DNA of 64,000 bases from an uncultured Bacteroidota bacterium. GTDB lineage: Bacteria > Bacteroidota > Bacteroidia > Flavobacteriales > Flavobacteriaceae. Under the pieces are notes generated by a model. It searched no databases. It was not told where the DNA came from and saw only the letters and a program-made list of their open reading frames with translations. The number at the start of each line of letters is the position of its first letter. Positions within the stretch are counted from its first letter, which is position 1. Shown here piece after piece: positions 8,908 through 18,172 of the stretch. Location: NCBI GenBank assembly GCA_902626585.1, contig CACOGA010000002.1, positions 1-64,000 on the forward strand. Reading direction: 5' to 3'. Both the position numbers and the translations under genes were made by a program.

Positions 8908-8968
8908 ATTTTTAGTGTAAAGAATCATTTATTTTAATATTTTTAAGTGTAAAGTGATTACGCATCAC
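8908..8968. repeat. Direct repeat pair and inverted repeat upstream of the T9SS protein
   Basis: ATTTTTAGTGTAAAG (8908-8922) recurs as ATTTTTAAGTGTAAAG (8939-8954), starts 31 bases apart, close to three helical turns. It is followed at once by the inverted repeat GTGAT-tacgc-ATCAC (8954-8968). The block lies 25-85 bases before the ATG at 8993 and could be a regulator-binding region; a degenerate -7 (TATTTTTA, 8938-8945) overlaps the second copy. Confidence 0.45.
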
Positions 8969-8992
8969 AATCATTCTTAAAAAATTTTATAC

Positions 8993-11788
8993 ATGAAAAA
9001 ACATTACACTCTTACATTAATATTTTTCTTATTTATTTCTATTCCATTATTTTCTCAGGTTTCAGTCGGAAATGGAACAAATGTGAACGAAGAACTACCT
9101 ATAGAGCCATACTATGGCTATACTTATTCTCAATCGATATATAATTCTTCTTTGATCAATGCCTCTGGATCTATTACTGGTATTAAATATTTTGCAACAC
9201 CAGAGACTACACTCGAAACAAGTAGTGAATGGGTTGTTTACATGGGTCATACTGATCAAGAAGTTTTCTCAGATGGGGATAACTGGATAGAATTCGGTTC
9301 TTTAACTCAAGTTTATTCTGCCACAACATCTATTTCAGAAGGTGTTGTTTCGATTTCTTTTGACACTCCTTTCGAATATGATGGTGTTTCTAACCTAGTT
9401 ATGGCTGTTGAAGAAAACCAAGCAGGATATGACTCAAGTAATCATGACTTTTATTGTACACCAGCCTCAGCTGGTGCATCGTTGGTTTTCTATTCAGATT
9501 CTACCGATCCAGATCCAAGTGCACCACCAACAGGTCAGTTTAGAGATTTTTTGCCAAATATTATTTTTGAAGGAATTACACAAAGTTGTTCCAACCCGAC
9601 CATATCACTAGACTTTTTAACTGGTACAACGGCAACTATCTCATGGTCAGCGGCGGATGTTACTTATTTTGAATACGCATTGCAGGAAGCCGGAAATGAT
9701 AATCCAGATTCAGGTACGCTTGTCTCTGAAACTTCAATTGAATTAACTGAGCTAACCCAGGGTCAAGAATACGAGTTTTTTGTTAGGTCTGTTTGTGGAG
9801 ACGAGACAACAGAATGGTTTAGTATATCATTTACACCCCCACCTGCTGGGAGTACTGCTGATGACCCAATTGTTATTGAATCAATTCCATATTCAACTTC
9901 CGATGATACTATAAATTACGGAGACGATTACACAAATTCCGCAACAGGATGCGAAGGAAGTGGAAGTTATCTTGGAGGTGATGACGTTGTTTATTTATAT
10001 ACAGCAGTAAGTGATACTTCTTTAAATGTAAAGTTTACTCCTGAAGGAACTTGGAGTGGGATATATGTATATGAAAATGCTGAAGATATTGGTGTGAATT
10101 GCTGGTTGGTTAACTATACCAGTTCAAGTGTAACTCAGTCTGTATTTGATTTGAATGTATTTACCGGTCAAACTTACTATTTTGTGATTTCTACTTACCC
10201 TAGTCCACAAAATGTTGCATATACACTGGATATTTCTGAAAATACCTGTGTAGACCCTGAAATAACCACTGAAATTATTCCTAATTGTAGCGGTAGTGAG
10301 GGAGATTATTCAATTATTTTCGATATCATCGACATAGGATCGGCAAATGAATTAATCCTTTCAGACGGAACTTCATCATTTGCAATTCAGGAAACTGGTC
10401 TTTATAGTTTCGGTCCCTATGAAAGTGGTGAGTCAGTAGTTGTTTCAGTTGATTCCGGTGATGTTAATTGTGATTCGACATATGAATTTTCGTACAGTTG
10501 TCCTCCAACGGGGTCAACTTGTGATGATCCTTTGATTGTTGACTCACTTCCTTATAATGTTTCTGACGATACAGCTAATTACGGGGACGATTATGATGGC
10601 AGTGCAGGTGAAGCTTGTGGTAGTCCTAGTTATATAACTGGAGATGATGTGGTATACTCTTATACTTCATCATTTGATGGAGCTATTTCAGTTCAATTAG
10701 TACCTAGTGATACTTATGCAGGTATTTACATGTATGATAGTTGTGATTCAATAGGGGTTCAATGTTATGCAGGAGCTGCAAATGGTTCTTCTTCAGATAT
10801 ATTATCTTTTGAAGCAAATGTGTCATCAGGCTCAACATATTACTTTGTTATTTCAACTTGGGCCTCTCCTCAATCAACTGCATATGATTTGATAATTAGT
10901 GAATTATTATGTGCTGCACCAACAGGAATAAATGTTACTGATGTTACATCTAACACTGCCGGTGTTGCATGGGATCAAGGAGATGCAGTTTCATGGGAGT
11001 ATGTACTTGCAGAAGGAGGTTCATCAATTCCTTCTGAATCAGGAGAATCATTAAGTGAGGCATTTGTTAATCTTGATAATATGAATTCATATACCACATA
11101 TGATGTTTGGATAAGAGGTGTTTGTGCCGATGGTTCGTTTAGTGATTGGGTATTAACATCATTTTCAACGCTTCTTGCAGCACCTGGATGTGGGGAAAGC
11201 TTGTCTTACGATTATCCAAATGCAACAAGTGGTGGATATAACTTTGCTACTAATTTCACTGAACCTAATCCAGAAGATCTATTATTTACATCAGTTGCTA
11301 ATGATCAAGATGGTGATGGTAATATTGATGAAATATCCGTTACATTATCTGGTACAACAGAAAACAACTATGACTGGATTTACATTACCAATGGATCTGG
11401 TGAGATGTTGTATGGACCTGTTTCAGGTGCACAAAGTGGTACTTACACCTCCAGCGATGGAACTATAAATGTGTATTTGGCTGCTGATACATCTGTTCAA
11501 GGTGGACCAGTTAGTTTTGATATTTCATGTGCGGGATTATCAATTGATGATCAAGAACTAATTGACTTAAGAATTTATCCAAATCCTGTAGATAATGATT
11601 TTGTTACAATATCCTCATCAGAAACTGGTGATAAATTTGTAGAGCTATTTGATATAAATGGAAGAAAAGTTCTTTCTTCAACAATAACTAATGATTTACT
11701 TGATGTTTCTAATATTGATGCTGGATTTTATTTAACGAAAGTTACAATAAATGGAAAATCATCAATTTCGAAATTAATTATCAAATAA
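8993..11788 (+). CDS. Large modular secreted protein with fibronectin-III domains and T9SS sorting domain
   Basis: 931 residues. A signal peptide is cleaved before Gln (PLFS|QVSVG). An N-terminal beta domain of about 200 residues is followed by a fibronectin type III domain (CSNPTISLDF ... FVRSVCGDE), a module of about 130 residues (GSTADDPIVIESIPY ... ISTYPSPQNVAYTL), a linker, a second copy of that module (GSTCDDPLIVDSLPY ... ISTWASPQSTAYDL), another fibronectin III domain, and a CUB-like region with Asp-rich DQDGDGNIDE. The last ~75 residues are a type A T9SS sorting domain (LRIYPNPVDN ... FYLTKV ... SKLIIK). It is probably attached to or released from the cell surface; ligand unknown. A strong terminator follows. 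Confidence 0.88.
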   Translation: MKKHYTLTLIFFLFISIPLFSQVSVGNGTNVNEELPIEPYYGYTYSQSIYNSSLINASGSITGIKYFATPETTLETSSEWVVYMGHTDQEVFSDGDNWIEFGSLTQVYSATTSISEGVVSISFDTPFEYDGVSNLVMAVEENQAGYDSSNHDFYCTPASAGASLVFYSDSTDPDPSAPPTGQFRDFLPNIIFEGITQSCSNPTISLDFLTGTTATISWSAADVTYFEYALQEAGNDNPDSGTLVSETSIELTELTQGQEYEFFVRSVCGDETTEWFSISFTPPPAGSTADDPIVIESIPYSTSDDTINYGDDYTNSATGCEGSGSYLGGDDVVYLYTAVSDTSLNVKFTPEGTWSGIYVYENAEDIGVNCWLVNYTSSSVTQSVFDLNVFTGQTYYFVISTYPSPQNVAYTLDISENTCVDPEITTEIIPNCSGSEGDYSIIFDIIDIGSANELILSDGTSSFAIQETGLYSFGPYESGESVVVSVDSGDVNCDSTYEFSYSCPPTGSTCDDPLIVDSLPYNVSDDTANYGDDYDGSAGEACGSPSYITGDDVVYSYTSSFDGAISVQLVPSDTYAGIYMYDSCDSIGVQCYAGAANGSSSDILSFEANVSSGSTYYFVISTWASPQSTAYDLIISELLCAAPTGINVTDVTSNTAGVAWDQGDAVSWEYVLAEGGSSIPSESGESLSEAFVNLDNMNSYTTYDVWIRGVCADGSFSDWVLTSFSTLLAAPGCGESLSYDYPNATSGGYNFATNFTEPNPEDLLFTSVANDQDGDGNIDEISVTLSGTTENNYDWIYITNGSGEMLYGPVSGAQSGTYTSSDGTINVYLAADTSVQGGPVSFDISCAGLSIDDQELIDLRIYPNPVDNDFVTISSSETGDKFVELFDINGRKVLSSTITNDLLDVSNIDAGFYLTKVTINGKSSISKLIIK

Positions 11789-11810
11789 ATAGATTAAACT
11801 AATAGAAATT

Positions 11811-11847
11811 AAAAAGGGTTTAGTTAAAAAACTAAACCCTTTTTTTC
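11811..11847 (+). terminator. Rho-independent terminator after the T9SS protein gene
   Basis: A perfect 15-base stem (arms 11811-11825 and 11830-11844, core AGGGTTTAGTT / AACTAAACCCT) with an AAAA loop, ending in a T-run. The A-run on the 5' side makes it potentially bidirectional, though only the upstream gene needs it here. Confidence 0.9.
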
Positions 11848-11860
11848 TGTAATTATTTTT

Positions 11861-11868
11861 TAATTTTG
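11861..11868 (+). promoter_or_regulatory. -7 promoter element for the glycosyltransferase gene
   Basis: TAATTTTG matches TAnnTTTG directly after the terminator and just before the ATG at 11872. With only 3 bases between them, initiation about 7 bases downstream would fall inside the codon, so either the element is coincidental or the next Met is used. No -33 match. Confidence 0.3.
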
Positions 11869-11871
11869 AAT

Positions 11872-12873
11872 ATGGATTTAAAAGACATCTCATTTATTAT
11901 TCCTGTTTATAATCGGCCAGATGAGATTGATGAACTTTTAAGTAGTTTTTCATGTCTTGAAGGTGATAAAGACTTTGAGATAGTTATAATAGAAGATGGT
12001 TCTACAAAAAAATGCGATCATATTGTTAAAAGATTTAGTGATTTAAATATTTCATATCATTTAAAAACTAACTCTGGACCTGGAGATTCTAGAAATTATG
12101 GTATGAAAGTCGCTAAAGGAAAATATCATATTATACTTGATTCAGATGTTATTCTTCCAGTAAATTACAATAAGGTACTAATTGAGAATTTAATAAATGA
12201 TTATTCAGATTGCTTTGGCGGTGTTGATGATTCTCATCAATCTTTTAATAATTTTCAAAAAGCAGTTAGTTATTCAATGACATCCTTTATTACAACTGGA
12301 CATATTAGAGGGGGAAGTAAATCAAAAGATTTCCAGCCAAGAAGTTTCAATATGGGAATCTCAAGAGAAGCATTTTTAAAAAGTAAGGGTTTCGGAAATA
12401 TTCATCCAGGTGAGGATCCTGATTTGTCTATAAGATTAAAAAAATTAGGATTCAGCACAAAACTTTATAGTGATTTGAAAGTTTTTCACAAAAGAAGAGT
12501 TTCTATTCCAAGTTTCTTTAAACAGGTTTATAAGTTTGGTGTAGCCAGAACAATTTTAAATAATCGTTACCCTAGTACTAAAAAAATCATTTATTGGTTT
12601 CCTTTACTTTTTTCGCTCACTTTTTTGATTTCTATATTTTTATTTTTTCTTAACATCAACAGTGTATTATTATTAATTTTTATATTTTATTTTGTTGTAA
12701 TATTTATTCAATCTTCTCTGCTTAATAACCCTCTAGTAGGCTTATTTTCCGTTTTGACCACATTAATACAGTTTTTTGGATATGGATATGGTTTTTTAAA
12801 GTCATTTATATTGATAAATATTTTTTCCAATAAAAAAATAGAGAGTATATTTCCACAAATGTTTTTTAAATAG
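11872..12873 (+). CDS. Glycosyltransferase family 2, membrane-associated
   Basis: 333 residues. A GT-A fold transferase opens the protein: ISFIIPVYNRPDEIDELL, VIIEDGS, GPGDSRNYGMKVAKG and DSDVILP (DxD-like), later GEDPDLSIRLKKLGF. The C-terminal ~100 residues contain two or three hydrophobic segments (around 236-300) that should anchor it in the inner membrane with the catalytic domain in the cytoplasm. Acceptor and sugar cannot be read from sequence; surface polysaccharide or glycolipid synthesis is likely. I chose the ATG at 11872; an in-frame TTG at 11866 overlaps the -7-like element. The YbbR-like gene follows after 5 bases. Confidence 0.82.
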   Translation: MDLKDISFIIPVYNRPDEIDELLSSFSCLEGDKDFEIVIIEDGSTKKCDHIVKRFSDLNISYHLKTNSGPGDSRNYGMKVAKGKYHIILDSDVILPVNYNKVLIENLINDYSDCFGGVDDSHQSFNNFQKAVSYSMTSFITTGHIRGGSKSKDFQPRSFNMGISREAFLKSKGFGNIHPGEDPDLSIRLKKLGFSTKLYSDLKVFHKRRVSIPSFFKQVYKFGVARTILNNRYPSTKKIIYWFPLLFSLTFLISIFLFFLNINSVLLLIFIFYFVVIFIQSSLLNNPLVGLFSVLTTLIQFFGYGYGFLKSFILINIFSNKKIESIFPQMFFK

Positions 12874-12878
12874 TTATA

Positions 12879-13802
12879 ATGAAAATTTTTTCAAGCCAAG
12901 GTAAATTCAATGTGTTTTTAATTTTTTTGATATTGGCAATTACGACTTCTCTTTTTAGTAAACTAACCTCAACATATGAAAAGAATATAATTTTCAAGTT
13001 GGTAGTTAGTGATATTCCTGAAGATAAAGTTGTCTATGAAAAATCGCATGATTCTGTTGAGGTTAAAGTGAGGGGTTATGGATTTAGTTTAGCTAAATAC
13101 TATTTAAATACTCCTGAGCTTAAAATATCATTAAAAAAATTAAAACAACTAAATAATGTATTTTTATGGGATCAAAAAGAAAATTTTATGGATACAAAAC
13201 TTAGTTTTGATTCATCCATTGAACTACTAACTATTTTTGAGGATTCCCTTCTTTTTTATTATGATCAATACATTTCTGAAATGAAATATATAAAACCCAA
13301 CTTAACTATAGATTATGAGTCAGGTTTTGATTCTTTTAAGCTGCCTTCCATTTCTAATGATTCTGTTAGAGTTTTAGGACCAAAAGACATATTAGGTGAA
13401 ATTGATTATGTTGATACAGAATTTGTAAAATTAAATAATGTTAATTCGGATATTCAAATTAATCTTAACCTTTTAAAACCTGCTTTTGAGAATCTTTCCA
13501 TTGATTTAAGTAACATCGAATACAAATTAGAGGTTGATCAGTTTACAGAAGAAACAATTAGTGTACCTGTAAATATTTTAAGTAATGAAAACATAAAGTA
13601 TAATTATTATCCTAAGGATTTAACGGTGAAATATTTAATAAGTATTGAAGATTATAAAAAAACATCACCAATTGATTTTAGAATAGAATGCGTCTTTGAT
13701 AAAAATCAAAGTATATTAATTCCATACTTGACAAAAAAACCTGACTTTATCAAAAATGCCAGGTTAAGCACTAACCAAATACAATTAATTATCCTAGAAT
13801 GA
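12879..13802 (+). CDS. YbbR-like (CdaR family) membrane-anchored protein
   Basis: 307 residues with one N-terminal membrane segment (FNVFLIFLILAITTSLFSKL) and a large extracytoplasmic part made of YbbR-type beta repeats (VSDIPEDKVVYEK, VKVRGYGFSL, IDYESGFDSFKLPSISNDS, VRVLGPKDI, VDTEFVKLNNV). In Firmicutes CdaR regulates the c-di-AMP cyclase CdaA; whether the Bacteroidota form does so is not shown here and no cyclase gene is nearby. It overlaps coaE by 4 bases (ATGA), an arrangement shared with other flavobacteria. Confidence 0.75.
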   Translation: MKIFSSQGKFNVFLIFLILAITTSLFSKLTSTYEKNIIFKLVVSDIPEDKVVYEKSHDSVEVKVRGYGFSLAKYYLNTPELKISLKKLKQLNNVFLWDQKENFMDTKLSFDSSIELLTIFEDSLLFYYDQYISEMKYIKPNLTIDYESGFDSFKLPSISNDSVRVLGPKDILGEIDYVDTEFVKLNNVNSDIQINLNLLKPAFENLSIDLSNIEYKLEVDQFTEETISVPVNILSNENIKYNYYPKDLTVKYLISIEDYKKTSPIDFRIECVFDKNQSILIPYLTKKPDFIKNARLSTNQIQLIILE

Positions 13803-14374
13803 AAAAAATTGCATTAACAGGTGTTATTGGTAGTGGTAAAACAACTGCAGCAAATTACTTTAAGGATTTTGGAGTACCTGTTTTTATTGCCGATGATTGT
13901 GCTAAAGATTTAATGTTAAATAATAATGAACTTAGATCTAAATTAATCAGTTTATTGGGTGATAAAACCTATAATGATGGTAAATTGAATAAAGAGTTTA
14001 TTTCAGATCAGATATTTAAAAATAAAAATATTCTTAATTCCGTAAATAATTTAATTCATCCGATGGTACAAAATACTTTTAATCGCTGGTTTAGGGAACA
14101 AAATTTTAAGTATGTTGTTTATGAAGCTGCTTTGATATTTGAGAATAATTCTGAGCATTTATTTGACAAAATAATTTGTATTAAAACCCCATTGGATGTA
14201 ATTCATAAAAGAATTAGTAATAGGGAAAATTACTCTAAAAACAGAGTTAAAAATATTTTAAATTTACAAATATCACAGGATATAAAGTGCTATAAATCAG
14301 ACTTTTGCATTGAAAATACCACAAAAGAAAAGTTATTTCAGGATATTAAAGAAATACATTTATCACTGTTATAA
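13799..14374 (+). CDS. coaE: Dephospho-CoA kinase
   Basis: 191 residues, normal length. CoaE phosphorylates the ribose 3'-OH of dephospho-CoA, the last step of coenzyme A synthesis. The P-loop is GVIGSGKTTAA at the N-terminus. The CoA-binding region has VPVFIADDCAKDLM, then LIHPMVQNTFNRW, YVVYEAALIFEN and ISNRENYSKNRVKN. The ATG overlaps the stop of the YbbR-like gene (ATGA), so translation is probably coupled. The next gene, a histidine kinase, has its own promoter element after a 65-base gap. Confidence 0.93.
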   Translation: MKKIALTGVIGSGKTTAANYFKDFGVPVFIADDCAKDLMLNNNELRSKLISLLGDKTYNDGKLNKEFISDQIFKNKNILNSVNNLIHPMVQNTFNRWFREQNFKYVVYEAALIFENNSEHLFDKIICIKTPLDVIHKRISNRENYSKNRVKNILNLQISQDIKCYKSDFCIENTTKEKLFQDIKEIHLSLL

Positions 14375-14427
14375 AATTTTATTGTTAATGTTTTATTAAA
14401 TATCAAAATTAGTTTTTGATTAAATAA

Positions 14428-14435
14428 TAAATTTG
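14428..14435 (+). promoter_or_regulatory. -7 promoter element for the two-component pair
   Basis: TAAATTTG matches TAnnTTTG and ends 4 bases before the ATG at 14440, so a transcript from it would be leaderless or begin inside the gene. The nearest TTG upstream is only 9 bases away. Weak support. Confidence 0.35.
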
Positions 14436-14439
14436 AACT

Positions 14440-16035
14440 ATGAGTAAGAAGATTTTTATATTACTTCTGGTTTTAATGAGTATATCATTAATCGGAATAA
14501 TTTTTATCCAATCTTTCTTCATTCTAAAAAACTATGAGGAAAATGATAAACAGTTTACTTCGAATGTAAATTATGTTCTTGAAGAAACTTCATCCCTTGT
14601 TGAAAGAAACGAATTTAGACTTTATCTCAGAAAATTTCGTGACCTTATTAGTAGTGAAACCCAGGTCGACACCATTGCAATTCAAAATCTAATTTTCATA
14701 AACCAAAATCCAGAAAAAAAAGAAACAATAGTTTATAAAAATGGAGTAATTGAAGAGAATATCATTATTCCAAAAACAAAAAGTTATTATGATAATATAA
14801 TTGATTTAATTTCTGAAGAGGAAAATATCTCGATAAAAAGGGTTTCAAATCAAAGAGAGGAAAAAGTTTTTTCAAATCAGCGAATTGAGGATGATATGAG
14901 TCCAGAAGAATTTTTATTAAAAGTGGGTAAAATTTCAAAAAGTAAGGAAGTATTGTTTGAAACTGCATATAATGATCTTTCTAAAAGAAATCCAATTCAA
15001 GAAAGAATAGGTGATATCAATAAGTTTGAAAAAGTTTTAGAAGGAAATTTTAAAAAAATGAATATTAATTTAGATTTTGAATATGCCATTTTTGAAAAAG
15101 ATAGTATATCAAAGGTCTCATCAGATGACTTTAATGTTTATAGCCCAAATTATTCTTCACTCATTTTTAAAGATGAGAATGATTTGAGTGATTACTCATT
15201 AAAAGTATATTTTCCTGGGAGAACTCCATTTTTATTGTCCTCATTGATTTCTGTCATTATCACTTCAGTAATTTTTACTTCCATTATAATTATTGCGTAC
15301 ATTACTACAATTCTGTTATTACTTAGACAAAGACAAATCTCTCAAATTAAGTCAGATTTCATTAATAATATGACACATGAGTTTAAAACACCAATAGCTA
15401 CAATTAATTTAGCTTTATCAGCCATAAAAAATCCTAAAACCATTGTCAATAAAGAAAAAGTTAAAAAGTATCTTCAGATGATATATGATGAAAATAATAG
15501 GATGCATGATCAGGTAGAAAATGTACTAATGATAAGTCATTTGGAAAGAAATGAACTTAATATTGATAAATCAAGGCAAAATATTCATGAAATTATTGAT
15601 CTTGCCATCTCTCATTTAAGTTTAATAGTAGAAAATAAAAATGGGAAAATAATAACAGAGAAGAATGCTTTGAATTCGTATGTTATTGGGAACGAAACTC
15701 ATTTAATAAATGTTTTAGTAAATATTTTAGATAATGCCATAAAATACAATGATAACATTCCCGAAATTAAGGTGGAAACCCAAAATATTAATGACAAAAT
15801 TTTTATAAACATTATCGATAATGGTATTGGTATGAGTAAATCTGTACAATCAAAAATATTTGAAAAATTTTACAGAAAACAAACGGGCGACCTACACGAT
15901 GTTAAGGGCCACGGTCTGGGATTGGCCTATGTCAAGAAAATTATAAATTTTCACAATGGAAATATTTCTGTTGAAAGCGTGATAGGAGAGGGAAGTACTT
16001 TTACTATTCAATTAAATACATTAACAAATAACTAA
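14440..16035 (+). CDS. Two-component sensor histidine kinase
   Basis: 531 residues. Two membrane segments (about residues 5-28 and 266-295) bracket an extracytoplasmic sensor region of roughly 235 residues with no recognised fold. The cytoplasmic part has a HisKA domain with the phospho-accepting His313 in MTHEFKTP, then an HATPase domain with the N box ILDNAIKYND, G1 IIDNGIGMS, F box FEKFYR and G2 GHGLGLAYVKKI. It autophosphorylates and passes phosphate to the response regulator that follows after 2 bases. The stimulus is unknown. The layout resembles Bacteroidota RprX/RprY-type systems, but that equivalence is only inference. Confidence 0.92.
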   Translation: MSKKIFILLLVLMSISLIGIIFIQSFFILKNYEENDKQFTSNVNYVLEETSSLVERNEFRLYLRKFRDLISSETQVDTIAIQNLIFINQNPEKKETIVYKNGVIEENIIIPKTKSYYDNIIDLISEEENISIKRVSNQREEKVFSNQRIEDDMSPEEFLLKVGKISKSKEVLFETAYNDLSKRNPIQERIGDINKFEKVLEGNFKKMNINLDFEYAIFEKDSISKVSSDDFNVYSPNYSSLIFKDENDLSDYSLKVYFPGRTPFLLSSLISVIITSVIFTSIIIIAYITTILLLLRQRQISQIKSDFINNMTHEFKTPIATINLALSAIKNPKTIVNKEKVKKYLQMIYDENNRMHDQVENVLMISHLERNELNIDKSRQNIHEIIDLAISHLSLIVENKNGKIITEKNALNSYVIGNETHLINVLVNILDNAIKYNDNIPEIKVETQNINDKIFINIIDNGIGMSKSVQSKIFEKFYRKQTGDLHDVKGHGLGLAYVKKIINFHNGNISVESVIGEGSTFTIQLNTLTNN

Positions 16036-16037
16036 TT

Positions 16038-16736
16038 ATGAATAATAAAAAAAGAATTTTATTAGTTGAAGATGATCCAAATTTTGGGATAATATTGAGA
16101 GATTTTTTAAAAATGAATGATTATGATGTCATATTGGCTAAGAATGGGATGGAAGGTTTTGAAAAGTTTAAAAAATTTGAATTTAATCTCTGTATTTTGG
16201 ATGTAATGATGCCTTATAAGGATGGTTTCACACTAGCAACTGAAATAAAAAGCATTGCGCCAGATATTCCAATTATTTTCTTGACAGCAAAATCCATGAA
16301 AGAAGATGTACTTAAAGGTTATAAAGTAGGAGCTGATGATTACTTAAAGAAGCCTTTTGATAGTGATGTTTTACTATTCAAAATCAAAGCTATTCTAAAA
16401 AGGAATAAACTTTCATCAATAATTGACACTGAAGAAACCGAATTTAATTTTAGTTCTTTCCATTTTAATTCAAAATTGCGTCATTTAAAGTTTAAAGATG
16501 AAACGCCTGTAAAATTATCTCCCAAAGAAAATATGTTATTAAAATTATTATTGATACATGTTAACGATTTAATGCCAAGGGAACTAGCACTAACTAGAAT
16601 CTGGCATGATGATAATTATTTTACTTCTAGAAGCATGGATGTCTATATTGCAAAACTTAGGAAACAACTTCAAAAAGATCCAAATGTAAGTATCAACAAT
16701 ATACATGGAGAAGGGTTCAGGTTGATTGTTGAATAG
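16038..16736 (+). CDS. Response regulator, OmpR/PhoB family
   Basis: 232 residues. The receiver domain has the acidic pair EDD (ILLVEDDPNFG), phospho-acceptor Asp55 in LDVMMPYKDG, the Thr in IIFLTAKS and the Lys in DDYLKKPFD. The C-terminal winged helix is of OmpR type (LSPKENMLLKLL, SRSMDVYIAKLRKQL, NIHGEGFRL). It should bind DNA as a dimer under control of the adjacent kinase; targets unknown. The last 20 bases overlap the 3' end of miaA on the other strand, the longest convergent overlap in the window. Confidence 0.94.
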   Translation: MNNKKRILLVEDDPNFGIILRDFLKMNDYDVILAKNGMEGFEKFKKFEFNLCILDVMMPYKDGFTLATEIKSIAPDIPIIFLTAKSMKEDVLKGYKVGADDYLKKPFDSDVLLFKIKAILKRNKLSSIIDTEETEFNFSSFHFNSKLRHLKFKDETPVKLSPKENMLLKLLLIHVNDLMPRELALTRIWHDDNYFTSRSMDVYIAKLRKQLQKDPNVSINNIHGEGFRLIVE

Positions 16737-17637
16737 AAGGATGTTTGTCAATTTGGTTTATAATATTTTCAATTTTATATTCATAATCGAACCAGTTAAT
16801 CATTTTATTTGATTTAAACCAAGTAATTTGTCTTTTAGCATATCGCCTGGTATTTGTTTTTATATTCTCAATTGCTTGCTCTAGATTCATTTTATCCTCT
16901 AAATAATCAAATATTTCTTTGTATCCAATTGTATTTAATGAATTTAAATGTTTGAATTTTCTAAGTTTTTTAACTTCTTCAACTAAACCACATTCAATCA
17001 TTTCCTCAACTCTTTTGTTTATCATTGAATGTAATCTAGTTCTGTCGGTATTTAAACCAATAATTACTTCATTATAACCAGGTTTTCTGTCACTATCCTT
17101 TAGAAAAGAGGAGTAGGGTTTTTTTGATGAAATAGTAACCTCAAGTGCTCTAATGACTCTTCTATGGTTGTCTAAATCTATTTTTTCATATGAAATCGGA
17201 TCTAATTTTTTCAGTTTATCATGTAAATTTCTCAAACCATTATTTAGATACTCTGAGTTCAGTTTTTCCCTTAAAGAATCGTCAACTTTTGGCATTTTAT
17301 CGATTCCATATAATATCGTGTTAATATATAATCCAGATCCTCCAACAACAATAGCATAATCTTTTGTTTTAAATAGATTATCTATATTTTCTTTTGCATC
17401 CGATTCAAACTGTGAGATGTTATAATTATCGCTTATGGAAATATTATCAATCAAATGATGTCTAATCGATTGCAATTGTTTGTTTGATGGTTTAGCTGTT
17501 CCGATATTAAGCTCTTTGTAAAATTGCCTTGAGTCTGCTGATATTATCTCAGTTTTGTAGTGTTTTGCTAATTTTATAGCCAGAGCTGTCTTCCCAATTG
17601 CCGTTGGGCCTACTATTACAATCAATAACTTACTCAT
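16717..17637 (-). CDS. miaA: tRNA dimethylallyltransferase
   Basis: 306 residues. MiaA adds a dimethylallyl group to A37 of tRNAs reading codons that begin with U. The P-loop is GPTAIGKTALA; the family motifs DSRQFYKELNIGTAKP, GGSGLYI and the Tyr/Arg-rich NTRRYAKRQITWF are present. It is last in the minus-strand operon that starts at 20665, and its ATG overlaps the end of the exonuclease gene by 8 bases. Its 3' end overlaps the response-regulator gene by 20 bases in convergent orientation. Confidence 0.95.
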   Translation of the reverse strand: MSKLLIVIVGPTAIGKTALAIKLAKHYKTEIISADSRQFYKELNIGTAKPSNKQLQSIRHHLIDNISISDNYNISQFESDAKENIDNLFKTKDYAIVVGGSGLYINTILYGIDKMPKVDDSLREKLNSEYLNNGLRNLHDKLKKLDPISYEKIDLDNHRRVIRALEVTISSKKPYSSFLKDSDRKPGYNEVIIGLNTDRTRLHSMINKRVEEMIECGLVEEVKKLRKFKHLNSLNTIGYKEIFDYLEDKMNLEQAIENIKTNTRRYAKRQITWFKSNKMINWFDYEYKIENIINQIDKHPSIQQST

Positions 17638-18166
17638 TTGAATTTTTAATAAATCTATTTAAATCATCTGCCTCCATCTTTGATTTTATCATTAAAAATA
17701 AATCTAGAGTAGCTTTTGCATCACCATCAGCTCTATGTCTATTATTAATTTTTATTCCAAGGCTTGATACCAGCTTTCCTAAGCTGTATGACTCAATTTC
17801 AGGAAAAACCTCCTTTGAAAGTTCAATTGTACAAAGTAAATCTCTATCAAATTTTTGTCCAATATTTAAAAACTCTTTTCTTATTACTCTGAAATCAAAT
17901 TTTACATTATGGGCAACGAAAATACAGCCTTTGGTAAAACGATTAATCTCCTCAGCAATCTCATTAAAAACGGGCTTATCTAAAAGCATATCGTTATTTA
18001 AACCTGTTAGTTTTTCAACAAAAGGTTGAATTTTCTTCATCGGATTTATTAATCTGTGATACTTTAAGATATTTCCATCGCTTTTGATTTTAAAAATTGC
18101 AATTTCAGTTATCTTTTCTTCATTGAATTTCCCTCCGGTTGTCTCTATGTCAATAATTGAGTAAAT
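17630..18166 (-). CDS. DnaQ-like 3'-5' exonuclease with probable ATT start
   Basis: 178 residues if begun at ATT (18166). This DEDDh exonuclease, homologous to DNA polymerase III epsilon, shows the first catalytic motif IIDIETTGGKF, ExoII AHNVKFDFRVI and ExoIII HRADGDAKATL. The first ATG (18040) lies after the DIET motif and would give an inactive fragment. Upstream of the motif the frame reads stop-stop (TGA TAG) then ATT ATT TAC TCA, so the only place to begin is ATT, giving the N-terminus MYSIIDIETTGG expected for this family. It starts 6 bases after the YggS stop, so coupling may help. Proofreading or repair is inferred. Confidence 0.82.
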   Translation of the reverse strand: MYSIIDIETTGGKFNEEKITEIAIFKIKSDGNILKYHRLINPMKKIQPFVEKLTGLNNDMLLDKPVFNEIAEEINRFTKGCIFVAHNVKFDFRVIRKEFLNIGQKFDRDLLCTIELSKEVFPEIESYSLGKLVSSLGIKINNRHRADGDAKATLDLFLMIKSKMEADDLNRFIKNSNE

Positions 18167-18172
18167 AATCTA

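Noticed and set aside
17598-18029. Plus-strand 143-codon reading frame
   Set aside because: It is antisense to the exonuclease and miaA genes, which have intact family motifs; its own sequence shows no motif.
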